From the NCBI RefSeq assembly GCF_002192415.1, contig NZ_CP021780.1, forward strand, positions 4,092,001 through 4,156,000: 64,000 bases of DNA, read 5' to 3'. A program made the position numbers and the translations under genes. The notes below the pieces were generated by a model that made no database searches, had not been told where the DNA came from, and worked only from the letters and a program-made list of their open reading frames with translations. Every line of letters begins with the position of its first letter. Within the stretch, counting starts at the first letter, position 1. Origin of the DNA: Paenibacillus donghaensis (GTDB taxonomy: Bacteria; Bacillota; Bacilli; Paenibacillales; Paenibacillaceae). This document shows, piece by piece, positions 23,707-30,918 of this stretch.

Positions 23707-23737
23707 AACGAATCACTCCTTATATTTTAGTTTGTCT

Positions 23738-23871
23738 TTATTCAAATATCTGGTAAGCCTCCATCAATTCATCAAGTGTATATTCCTTCATCATCGCTTT
23801 AGCATTTCTCCATCATGTTCAAGCGTGTTGTAAATTTGTTCTTCAACGATCAATTTTCTTGCCTTAGTCAT
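23738..23871 (-). CDS. Two overlapping tiny reading frames (26 and 18 codons)
   Basis: The first (MTKARKLIVEEQIYNTLEHD) has a very good AGGAGG site 10 bases upstream. Its TGA overlaps the ATG of the second (MMKEYTLDELMEAYQIFE) as ATGA. They may be a coupled pair of micro-proteins or one gene split by a frameshift. Low certainty. Confidence 0.35.
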
Positions 23872-23924
23872 TGTTCTGATGCCTCCTAGATATATATTTG
23901 ATTTATCATTTCTATCCTGAGTTA

Positions 23925-23970
23925 ATCCTATCACAAGATACAATTAGTGTGCATATGTTTAGTATATAAA
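23925..23970 (-). promoter_or_regulatory. Short-spaced element promoter
   Basis: The repeated element (minus strand TATACTAAACATATGC) is followed 30 bases after its AAACAT by an extended -10 TGATAGGAT. It drives the tiny frames and the 212-aa gene. Confidence 0.45.
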
Positions 23971-23971
23971 T

Positions 23972-24076
23972 CTAAAATAAACTATTGACTCCTTTGACAA
24001 CCACATATCCCCAAAGAATTACAACCACTGCAATAATAGGCCAGTCCCGTTTTACAACACTGATTACATTTGACAT
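23972..24076 (-). CDS. Tiny single-span membrane protein, 34 aa
   Basis: MSNVISVVKRDWPIIAVVVI followed by a short tail. Strong GGGGAGG site seven bases before the ATG. One transmembrane segment; function unknown. Confidence 0.55.
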   Translation of the reverse strand: MSNVISVVKRDWPIIAVVVILWGYVVVKGVNSLF

Positions 24077-24078
24077 GT

Positions 24079-24294
24079 CTATTCCTCCCCTTCATCTTTA
24101 CTTGCGCCACCATCAATCATATTTGTTGCCGCCTCAGTTCCTTTATGTCGCATTCTCTGATGAATAGAGTATATATTTATATCTTTATCATACTGACACT
24201 TGTAGCAAGCGACAGGAAGCCCATGAGAGACACAATAGTTGTAAGCTGCTTCAGTTACGGGTTTATCGCAAAAGGAACATGAATGATTTTCCAT
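24079..24294 (-). CDS. Small zinc-finger protein, 71 aa
   Basis: Start MENHSCSFCDKPV behind GGGAGAG. CSFC and CYKC pairs separated by about 25 residues suggest one zinc site. An acidic tail ends the protein. Confidence 0.6.
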   Translation of the reverse strand: MENHSCSFCDKPVTEAAYNYCVSHGLPVACYKCQYDKDINIYSIHQRMRHKGTEAATNMIDGGASKDEGEE

Positions 24295-24408
24295 ATGCAC
24301 TCTCCCTACTTGATATTTCAATTAATATGTATATTCATCAAATAGGTAAAAATAAGAGCGATCATTTGAATAATTGCTTCGGTTTGGTGTTGTTATAAAA
24401 TTGACATT

Positions 24409-24819
24409 TTACGATGATAAATAATCTAGAATCATCTTAAAGCATTGTTCTTCTTGTATATCTAATTGTTTATTTTGGGATTTTTTCATTATCATTTCAG
24501 TGAATATTTCCGCAAATTGTTCTTTATGGTTTATAAATTCTCTAATCTCATAGGCATGGAAACCTAAAGCCTCACCATTGAATAATTGATAATGAATAGC
24601 ATGACCAATTTTATGAATTGCTGTTTCAAGTATTGATCGGGAATGAAGATAGACAATACCATTATCATATGCCCCATCAGCTATTTCATTTATTGAATAT
24701 GGTAAATGATCTTTGACAACATATCGTACATTGTCTAATAATGATGGAAAGATGTCGGCTATCCTTTTTCTTGCTACATTATCCAGTATTCCAACGGTAG
24801 TAAGAGAAAATAAGTTCAT
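24409..24819 (-). CDS. Degenerate zincin-like metallopeptidase domain protein, 136 aa
   Basis: The segment VYLHSRSILETAIHKIGHAIHYQ followed by HKEQFAEIFTEMI has the layout of the HExxH ... E zincins of the ImmA/IrrE and lethal-factor-like groups, but reads HKIGH, with Lys in place of the catalytic Glu. The outer metal ligands (two His and a downstream Glu in QFAEIF) are kept. It is therefore probably a non-catalytic zinc-binding or regulatory relative. ImmA-type proteases cleave prophage repressors, so a role in phage control is conceivable but unproven. Confidence 0.55.
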   Translation of the reverse strand: MNLFSLTTVGILDNVARKRIADIFPSLLDNVRYVVKDHLPYSINEIADGAYDNGIVYLHSRSILETAIHKIGHAIHYQLFNGEALGFHAYEIREFINHKEQFAEIFTEMIMKKSQNKQLDIQEEQCFKMILDYLSS

Positions 24820-24872
24820 ATTCTACTTTCATCCCCTCTCTTGGTTCATTAAATTAAAATCCTACTAAACCA

Positions 24873-25127
24873 TTATTTATCTTCGACTATTTTCCAAACG
24901 TTGATGTTCTGTTGCTCTATCATATTGTCTGTTAGGATATTTGTGCTTTCGTGTCCGGTCAGACTAACAAATACCAACTGTTTATATTCCGTATTCGGTG
25001 CTTTATAGGCCGAGTTGTCTATAACTTGATCTTTCCAAGCAATTTCACAGCCATTTGATTTTACTGCTTTCATTTTATAATTCTTCGCTAGTATTTGGAG
25101 AACTTCAAATAAATTTAAATTTTCCAC
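24873..25127 (-). CDS. Hypothetical protein, 84 aa
   Basis: GTG start (ENLNLFEVLQILAKNYKMKAV) with GGAGGCGG a few bases upstream. First gene behind an element-bearing promoter. No family recognised. Confidence 0.6.
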   Translation of the reverse strand: MENLNLFEVLQILAKNYKMKAVKSNGCEIAWKDQVIDNSAYKAPNTEYKQLVFVSLTGHESTNILTDNMIEQQNINVWKIVEDK

Positions 25128-25173
25128 TCTTACCGCCTCCACACTATGTATTGTGTTCCTCTTATTATTTACT

Positions 25174-25227
25174 ATAATACACTATCCGCAACAACAAGTC
25201 AATTATAATATATGTTTACTATATAAA
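25174..25227 (-). promoter_or_regulatory. Promoter with upstream repeated element
   Basis: Element (minus strand TATAGTAAACATATATTATA), then -35 TTGACT (25197-25202), 17-base spacer and -10 TATTAT (25174-25179). The spacing from AAACAT to the -35 is 15 bases here, two less than in sister sites. Confidence 0.75.
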
Positions 25228-25251
25228 AAGAAAACTACATGACAACTTTTA

Positions 25252-25716
25252 TCACCCATCTATAATTATCACCTCGCCGCCAACATTCATGATCTCAGCT
25301 CTAAACCCTCCAGACTCCTCTATAATCCCAATCAATGCGCATCCCTTGTTCCAGAACAAATGATCCTCCACGTTCTCACTAAAGCGCTCAGACGATCCAT
25401 AAGCACGATATACGCACTTAGATGGAATATTCCATTCAATTTCCTCTTCATTCATATAAATTTCATGAAACACAAATCTACCTTGAGGAGTACAGATAAT
25501 TACACCTGAATAAGTGTAACCACAATCGGCAAACATGTTGATATCTTCCCAAGTAGCAATACTGTACTCTAAACCTGACTCTATCGCCTCTTGCTCAGTC
25601 TGGAATATGTATTCGGAGTAAATAACGTTACCTTTGTCAGAGAGTCTGTCCGTAGCGACAGCGGCGTAATACAACGTGATTTCGTTTCTTCTACTATAAT
25701 CCTCGGCAATGTTCAT
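25252..25716 (-). CDS. Hypothetical protein, 154 aa
   Basis: A mixed alpha/beta protein (ITLYYAAVATDRLSDKGNVI, GYTYSGVIICTPQGRFV). The single gene ends just upstream of the 25174 promoter unit. No family recognised. Confidence 0.65.
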   Translation of the reverse strand: MNIAEDYSRRNEITLYYAAVATDRLSDKGNVIYSEYIFQTEQEAIESGLEYSIATWEDINMFADCGYTYSGVIICTPQGRFVFHEIYMNEEEIEWNIPSKCVYRAYGSSERFSENVEDHLFWNKGCALIGIIEESGGFRAEIMNVGGEVIIIDG

Positions 25717-25859
25717 TTCTTCATTTCCCCTTTTTATAAATCATAAAATAAGTATAATAGGTTTGTCGTCCATCAGAGATGTTATAAAGACTAATTATGG
25801 GTTGATTTTGGACGCAAGTTAACAAAATATTACCTATGTTCAATAGAGTTAACATTTGA

Positions 25860-25865
25860 TATAAT
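25860..25865 (+). promoter_or_regulatory. Extended -10 of the double-HTH repressor gene
   Basis: TTTGATATAAT gives TGATATAAT, a perfect extended -10, with only a weak -35. The 217-base gap upstream contains two AGTTAACA boxes (around 25818 and 25848) that could be operators. Confidence 0.6.
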
Positions 25866-25933
25866 ACCAATATAAGGGATGTCCTTCTTCCTGTCAACTA
25901 CATTTAACATCCGTTAACTAGGAGCGATTTATA

Positions 25934-26758
25934 TTGCAAACATTCAGTTTAAATAACCAATTCGGATATCTTATAAAAGAATTGAGAAATAAAAGAAAGT
26001 GGTCTCTACGACAGGCTGGAAGTAAATCGGGATTGAGTGCTGCATATATATCTATGTTAGAGCGTGGGCAACATTCGACTAGTGGCAAGGAGATAAAGGT
26101 AACACCCGAGACAATATCGAAATTAGCGGCGGCTTATGAATATCCTTATAATATTCTGATGATTCGTGCGGGTTACAGAGAGACTGATGAAAAGAAAGAT
26201 TTTTTTTATAAGGAAACCACACCTAAAGAAATCACTATCCATGAAAGCGAAGCAAACTATGATGCTTATCTTGAATCATTACAAAATATTATTAATCCTC
26301 CAGTCAATAATCCTCCTTTTAGTTTTTTTGAGGAAACAATAGGAGAAAGAATCAGAAAATTACGTGATGAAAAGAAAATATCGGCGAAAGATTTATCAAG
26401 CGAATTAACTCAAACCTCAAATAAAGATGGATTTTTTACTTTTAGATTTTTCGAAGAAGAGGAAATTTTACGAATTGAAGATGACGAATTAAAACCAGAT
26501 TCAGATTTTATCATTGCTATATCAGAATACTATAAAGTTTCTTGTGATTGGATATTGAGAGGAAAGGAATTTGAACATGATAAAACCAAACTAACAAATG
26601 AAAACAAATTACTCAACGAAAAGCAAGATATAGCCAATAATATAATTAAACAACTTCACGAATTGAAACATACAGTTAATCGAATGTCAATTGATCTAAA
26701 TGAGACCTTAGAAGTCGCCGCATCAATCGAAGACAAAGAAAAGGCGCAAAGTGATTAA
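25934..26758 (+). CDS. Repressor-type protein with two XRE helix-turn-helix domains
   Basis: 274 residues from a TTG start with AGGAGCG upstream. The first HTH spans about 10-75 (IKELRNKRKWSLRQAGSKSG ... ISMLERGQ). A linker follows, then a second HTH at about 130-210 (ERIRKLRDEKKISAKDLSSE ... SCDWILRGKEF). The C-terminus is a coiled coil. No LexA-type protease domain is present. Transcribed against the early genes; a prophage-state regulator is likely. Confidence 0.75.
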   Translation: MQTFSLNNQFGYLIKELRNKRKWSLRQAGSKSGLSAAYISMLERGQHSTSGKEIKVTPETISKLAAAYEYPYNILMIRAGYRETDEKKDFFYKETTPKEITIHESEANYDAYLESLQNIINPPVNNPPFSFFEETIGERIRKLRDEKKISAKDLSSELTQTSNKDGFFTFRFFEEEEILRIEDDELKPDSDFIIAISEYYKVSCDWILRGKEFEHDKTKLTNENKLLNEKQDIANNIIKQLHELKHTVNRMSIDLNETLEVAASIEDKEKAQSD

Positions 26759-26780
26759 TTCACTAAGCGCCACTTCTTTA
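26743..26780. terminator. Terminator of the double-HTH gene
   Basis: GGCGCAAAGTG pairs with CACTAAGCGCC (9 pairs with a small internal loop), followed by a T-rich ACTTCTTTAG. The stop codon is in the loop. Confidence 0.8.
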
Positions 26781-26820
26781 GTATTTAAATTGTTGTAAAA
26801 GACGGGTTTTATCAGATCAC

Positions 26821-27123
26821 TTATATATCATCATCTTGGGAATAATCGTATTCATAAGGACTCTCTTCTTCCTCAATAACTCTTTCCCTATATAATATGT
26901 AGGTCGCCTCTTTCAAGTTTGCATGACGCTCTTCTTCCAAAGCGAGAATCCACCCATCAGAACCCAAAGAGTTTAAAACACCTATAAAGCTATGAGTATC
27001 ATTAAACTCTTGGTGAATTTCATTTTCCTCATTCTCAGGATTGGTATACACATATGAGAAAATCCAAGAAAACCCATCACGATCAATACTTTTCAACAAT
27101 TTCCCGTATTCATAATTTTTCAT
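26821..27123 (-). CDS. DUF4177-like protein, 100 aa
   Basis: The motif GWILALEEERHANLKEATYILYRE resembles the DUF4177 pattern (strand-W-helix-strand) in small proteins (quoted in part: LKEATYILYRE). The C-terminus is very acidic (YEYDYSQDDDI). No known function. Confidence 0.55.
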   Translation of the reverse strand: MKNYEYGKLLKSIDRDGFSWIFSYVYTNPENEENEIHQEFNDTHSFIGVLNSLGSDGWILALEEERHANLKEATYILYRERVIEEEESPYEYDYSQDDDI

Positions 27124-27195
27124 ACTATCGTCTCCTCTCTTTAGATATAGTTAATACGCAAAATCCATAAAATGGTTTCTAAATAAATAAGCATT

Positions 27196-27633
27196 TTATT
27201 GTGTTGAAAACTCAATATTAAGTTCTATAAGTTTTATCGTTGGTTCCCATTCTCTTTTATTAATACTTCCGGTATATGCAACATTATTATGTATTGAGAA
27301 TTTATCTTTTGAACAAATGCCGTGACTTTCTAATTCAAGTAAAAATTCATTTTTTCGATTCAAGTTGTTACAGCGACAATACCACTGTGTAAGCAAATAA
27401 ATTAATGTATCATCTAAATTAAATTCAAGTCGGGGGCTTGAAAGTTTCTTGTTTATTTGTATGGTTGAATCTTCATTAGTCCAAAAATTCAGTGCCCCAT
27501 GTGTTCCTCGAAAATTATTCGCATATTCAATCTTGCCAGTAAATTTCTCATTCCATATTTTAGAGGTGTAGAAATATGCCTTTTCTTTTAATTTCAAATT
27601 CTCATTTTCAAAATCAAATTCTTTCTTGCTCAA
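27196..27633 (-). CDS. Hypothetical protein, 145 aa, possible degenerate SprT-like fold
   Basis: GKIEYANNFRGTHGALNFW then DDTLIYLLTQWYCRC has the spacing of SprT-type zinc proteases, but TQWYC stands where the family has HELxH, so no catalytic site is visible. The comparison is weak. Two Cys follow. No other family recognised. Confidence 0.45.
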   Translation of the reverse strand: MSKKEFDFENENLKLKEKAYFYTSKIWNEKFTGKIEYANNFRGTHGALNFWTNEDSTIQINKKLSSPRLEFNLDDTLIYLLTQWYCRCNNLNRKNEFLLELESHGICSKDKFSIHNNVAYTGSINKREWEPTIKLIELNIEFSTQ

Positions 27634-27681
27634 AGCCTACACCTCCAAACTAGATTTTTTTTGATAATGTGATAACCTCAC

Positions 27682-28050
27682 TTACTCTTCTTCAATAAAA
27701 TTCCCTTCGTTATCATATTCTTCAACATCGATACTATCAATAAAAACGTCTTTAAAGAACTTAATATCATCTTTATTCAGAACAATCATTAATGCCTCAT
27801 CTTCCACTTTAACATAAACTCTTTCTTCATCTTTATTAAAATCATATCCCGCGATGCCCTCTAAACTATCCAAAGTACCAGGATGAGCAAACAGAATCAA
27901 TTCATTCTCTGACCAACAATATGTGAGAAGCTCCAGTTCGTCAGCGGTGATATCATAATGAGAATCGACATACCCTATTTGCTTGGGTAGTAGTTTTTTA
28001 CCCTCGGTGTTGATAAGGTTCATTTTATCCTGAATAAATTGGATGTTCAT
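27682..28050 (-). CDS. Hypothetical acidic protein, 122 aa
   Basis: MNIQFIQDKMNLINTEG at the start, with an acidic tail (YDNEGNFIEEE). The Asp/Glu-rich surface could be a DNA mimic, but composition alone cannot show this. Good GGAGG site. Confidence 0.6.
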   Translation of the reverse strand: MNIQFIQDKMNLINTEGKKLLPKQIGYVDSHYDITADELELLTYCWSENELILFAHPGTLDSLEGIAGYDFNKDEERVYVKVEDEALMIVLNKDDIKFFKDVFIDSIDVEEYDNEGNFIEEE

Positions 28051-28125
28051 TTTTATTCCTCCCGTTATATGTATGAATTAATTGTACTACACTTTTATAC
28101 GCTGGGCCGTAAAACAAGAATTTTA

Positions 28126-28434
28126 TCAATTGTTGATCATTTGCAGACTATTGCTAGTAATAAAAGCTTTAACTTCTGAAACACCCCAAACTTCTTTTGT
28201 CCAATCTTTTATTCCACTTACAATATTCTCTACCCTATTAAACTCAACTGAAATTCCTTCTTCAATGAGTTTATCAAGGCATGAAGAATGTCTATATATC
28301 TCCATTTGATAAAATTCTTTATGCTCATCTTCGATAAATAGACCTTTTTTCCCTAAAAAGCAGAGTTTGATTTTTTTCTGCTCTAGTTCTGATAATACAT
28401 TTTCAAAATTCACAATAATCTTTTTATTTTTCAT
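28126..28434 (-). CDS. Hypothetical protein, 102 aa
   Basis: MKNKKIIVNFENVLSELEQ, a helical protein with a basic start. GGAGGAATATG-type site. No domain recognised. Confidence 0.6.
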   Translation of the reverse strand: MKNKKIIVNFENVLSELEQKKIKLCFLGKKGLFIEDEHKEFYQMEIYRHSSCLDKLIEEGISVEFNRVENIVSGIKDWTKEVWGVSEVKAFITSNSLQMINN

Positions 28435-28501
28435 TTCATATTCCTCCGTGTTCTAGTGAAATCACTCGTTTAATCTAATTTATCTATGTTGTACGTTACG
28501 G

Positions 28502-28741
28502 TTATTTGAAACGTGCAAAAGCTCCCATTAGACTAAACAGATCGTCATGATTATCATATCTCAAAGTACATCCACCTGCATTAATTGACACTTTTCCATT
28601 TTTAAGAAAAGTAATTACAAAACTAGAAAATCGTCCAGTAGTATATTTTTTCTTTCCTTTAATTTTATTACTGACGATATCTACAGTATGAGAATTTAGG
28701 CTATCTAAAAAATGTCTGTACATTTCTATTTGACTCATCAT
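28502..28741 (-). CDS. Hypothetical protein, 79 aa
   Basis: Starts MMSQIEMYRHFLDSLNSH with GGAGG 8 bases upstream. The second half has a beta-hairpin look (GRFSSFVITFLKNGKVSI). No family recognised. Confidence 0.6.
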   Translation of the reverse strand: MMSQIEMYRHFLDSLNSHTVDIVSNKIKGKKKYTTGRFSSFVITFLKNGKVSINAGGCTLRYDNHDDLFSLMGAFARFK

Positions 28742-28762
28742 TTTTCATTCCTCCATTTTATC

Positions 28763-28933
28763 CTAGTTTTCAATTGTTTCTATTTTTACCGTACCCTTAG
28801 ATAAAAACGAATCTGTTAAGATGAACTTACCATTCATATCAAAAAATTCATTGTTTCCATCTTCCGATCTGAGAAATGTCGCCACTTTAGAAAATGAACC
28901 GTAGTTGATCAGATAAATGTTTCCATTTTCCAT
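28763..28933 (-). CDS. Hypothetical small protein, 56 aa
   Basis: ATG with AGGAGG 8 bases upstream. MENGNIYLINYGSFSKVA and a strand-rich remainder. First gene behind an element-bearing promoter. Confidence 0.6.
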   Translation of the reverse strand: MENGNIYLINYGSFSKVATFLRSEDGNNEFFDMNGKFILTDSFLSKGTVKIETIEN

Positions 28934-28967
28934 TCTATTTGCCTCCTATGTATTATCCTATAAATAC

Positions 28968-29024
28968 ATTTTACACTACTCACAATATATATTAAATAGT
29001 TTTATATATGTTTACGTTATAAAA
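28968..29024 (-). promoter_or_regulatory. Promoter with upstream repeated element
   Basis: Element 29001-29024 (minus strand ATAACGTAAACATATATAAA), -35 TTTAAT (28991-28996), 17-base spacer and -10 TAAAAT (28968-28973). AAACAT to -35 is exactly 17 bases. Confidence 0.75.
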
Positions 29025-29040
29025 TATGGTTTTTATCGGG

Positions 29041-29310
29041 TTAAATAATCGGTTTAATCTTCAGCCAGTAGTTTCCGTTTAAATAAATATCTATTGTTCC
29101 ATCTTCGTTGAACTTAGTATCTTTGGCTTTAGGAATATCAAGCCACGAATCTCTTCCGTTAACAAGTGTTGTTATCGCATTGGTTTGAACCTTGTTGATT
29201 TCTCTTATTTGGCCTCCTGCCATTTCGGGCTTCATTGTATTTTCAATGAACTGAATTTCCTTGCCTTTCTCCAGCCACTTTTTGAATTGAGACATATTTT
29301 TAATTGTCAT
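29041..29310 (-). CDS. Hypothetical protein, 89 aa
   Basis: MTIKNMSQFKKWLEKGKEIQ and a beta-rich C-terminal half. It touches the preceding gene at one base, so is coupled to it. No family recognised. Confidence 0.6.
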   Translation of the reverse strand: MTIKNMSQFKKWLEKGKEIQFIENTMKPEMAGGQIREINKVQTNAITTLVNGRDSWLDIPKAKDTKFNEDGTIDIYLNGNYWLKIKPII

Positions 29311-29510
29311 TATAATTTCCCCTTTTCATTTATTGTTTTGTTGATACGTGTTAAATACTGAAATACCGTTTCAACAAAACATTTTTCAGAATTGAATCGT
29401 TCAACATTAGACCGTTCGTAAAATTCCCCGATTACAAAACCATCTTTGCGACTTACAACCCAGGAACCAGAATAACGATTAAGTTCAGGTATATGTATTT
29501 TTTCAGACAT
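29310..29510 (-). CDS. Hypothetical small protein, 66 aa
   Basis: Start MSEKIHIPELNRYSG set by GGAGG 8 bases upstream. SWVVSRKDGFVIGEFYER suggests a beta-hairpin. Overlaps the next gene by one base. Confidence 0.55.
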   Translation of the reverse strand: MSEKIHIPELNRYSGSWVVSRKDGFVIGEFYERSNVERFNSEKCFVETVFQYLTRINKTINEKGKL

Positions 29511-29539
29511 TAACCGATCCTCCAATGTAGTTCATTCCA

Positions 29540-29749
29540 TTATGGCAAGTCAACCATTACCCAACCTTCATTATCATATCCTTGATAAACAACATATTCT
29601 TCATTCTCTTCTGTTACCATTAGGTCAACTCCAGTCCCATCTTCGTCATAGGCTGAAAAGTAAGCTCTATCCTCATCGGCCTCTGCTGCTTCGATTCCTG
29701 TCCAATATCCAGTGCTAATCAGAAAGTTCATAACCTTATGTTTATTCAT
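29540..29749 (-). CDS. Hypothetical acidic protein, 69 aa
   Basis: MNKHKVMNFLISTGYWTGIEA then a strongly acidic region (EADEDRAYFSAYDEDGTG). It might mimic DNA charge, but there is no direct evidence. Confidence 0.6.
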   Translation of the reverse strand: MNKHKVMNFLISTGYWTGIEAAEADEDRAYFSAYDEDGTGVDLMVTEENEEYVVYQGYDNEGWVMVDLP

Positions 29750-29804
29750 TATTTTTACCCTCCTTAATATTTTCTTTCTGAAATCCGGTTTTTATTTTAT
29801 TTAT

Positions 29805-30242
29805 TTATGCTTCGATTACATTTCTTTCATCTGCCATGGCCCATTTAAAATATGCTTTATCTCTTGCTTCTTCAATGTCCCCTGCCCAGATCCCATGCCT
29901 TTTTGCTGTTCCACTATTTGTAACATCTACATGAAAGTATTTTTGTTTTTGTTCTGTTTCGGTTTTTGTGGCTTCATTCGGTGTCAAACACCCGTTAAGA
30001 AGCGAATATTCAATATGTTGTTTTATCATATCAATATTTTTATCTATCAGGATTTCTGTATTCTTTATTGCAGAATGTTTATCTACACTGTTATGAATAA
30101 AAGCAAGACCAGTTTTAACTAATGATGTATTAAACGTTCCATCTTCATTTTGGTGAGTAAAACATTCAATTCCGTTATATTGAAACCCTTCTCCATCCAC
30201 TTTTAAAAATCCATGTTTCTTAGTTGCAATATAAAATTCCAT
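29805..30242 (-). CDS. Hypothetical protein, 145 aa
   Basis: MEFYIATKKHGFLKVDGEGF, with a C-terminal segment YFHVDVTNSGTAKRHGIWAG. GGAGG site precedes the start. No family recognised. Confidence 0.6.
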   Translation of the reverse strand: MEFYIATKKHGFLKVDGEGFQYNGIECFTHQNEDGTFNTSLVKTGLAFIHNSVDKHSAIKNTEILIDKNIDMIKQHIEYSLLNGCLTPNEATKTETEQKQKYFHVDVTNSGTAKRHGIWAGDIEEARDKAYFKWAMADERNVIEA

Positions 30243-30276
30243 ATTTATTCCTCCTATTACTTTCTTGATGAAATTA

Positions 30277-30558
30277 TCATTTCACGTTGTCTTGATTAGA
30301 CTTAAATTTACTGCGTCTGTCTGCTGCATATTCTTTTTTGAAAGTCTTCATAAACCATGTGTTAAAACCTCTTAGATTTGCAAATGATTCATCATATGCT
30401 TTCTTTGCTTCTTTCCATTCAGGCATAGCTCTTACATGGTCTGGAGTCATTCCCAAAGCGTTCTTGCCATATTTATTAAATCCTTTCAATACATCGGAAC
30501 AGGCGTTTGTTTGTTTTTGAAGTTTTTGTCCATTTGCTTTTGCTTCTTCGTAGATCAT
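30277..30558 (-). CDS. Hypothetical basic helical protein, 93 aa
   Basis: MIYEEAKANGQKLQKQTNAC with a Lys/Arg-rich C-terminus (FKKEYAADRRSKFKSNQ). The sequence GKNALGMTPDHVRAMPEW is a helix-loop-helix. Possibly DNA-binding; unproven. Confidence 0.6.
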   Translation of the reverse strand: MIYEEAKANGQKLQKQTNACSDVLKGFNKYGKNALGMTPDHVRAMPEWKEAKKAYDESFANLRGFNTWFMKTFKKEYAADRRSKFKSNQDNVK

Positions 30559-30581
30559 ATGTATTACCTCCCTAATTTAGA

Positions 30582-30806
30582 TTAGCCTTCTACTTTAATA
30601 ACAATATCAATCATCTCGTCCAGATCATCAACCAGTTTCTCATTCACTTTAATTTCATCCTTATATATTTCAATTGTGCAATTATTAGTGTAGATCGAGC
30701 AGGTTGGAGAAATTGTAAATGTTTGTTCATCTCCAGATACTTCATGTTTAATGTTGTTTGAGCTAAGTGTACGAGTTACAGAGTTAACTAATTTCTGGAT
30801 TGTCAT
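30582..30806 (-). CDS. Hypothetical protein, 74 aa
   Basis: MTIQKLVNSVTRTLSSNNIK then beta strands around two Cys (SPTCSIYTNNCTIEI). First gene behind the 30837 promoter. Confidence 0.6.
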   Translation of the reverse strand: MTIQKLVNSVTRTLSSNNIKHEVSGDEQTFTISPTCSIYTNNCTIEIYKDEIKVNEKLVDDLDEMIDIVIKVEG

Positions 30807-30836
30807 ATGTATTCACCTCTTATTTGGAATAACTAA

Positions 30837-30891
30837 AGTATATCATGAGTTAATCGTAATTACAATACAATTATATATGTTTACTTTATAA
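30837..30891 (-). promoter_or_regulatory. Promoter with upstream repeated element
   Basis: Element (minus strand TTATAAAGTAAACATATATA), -35 TTGTAA (30860-30865), 17-base spacer and -10 TATACT (30837-30842). AAACAT to -35 is 17 bases. Confidence 0.8.
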
Positions 30892-30918
30892 GTAATGAAG
30901 AAAGAGAATTAATTATCT

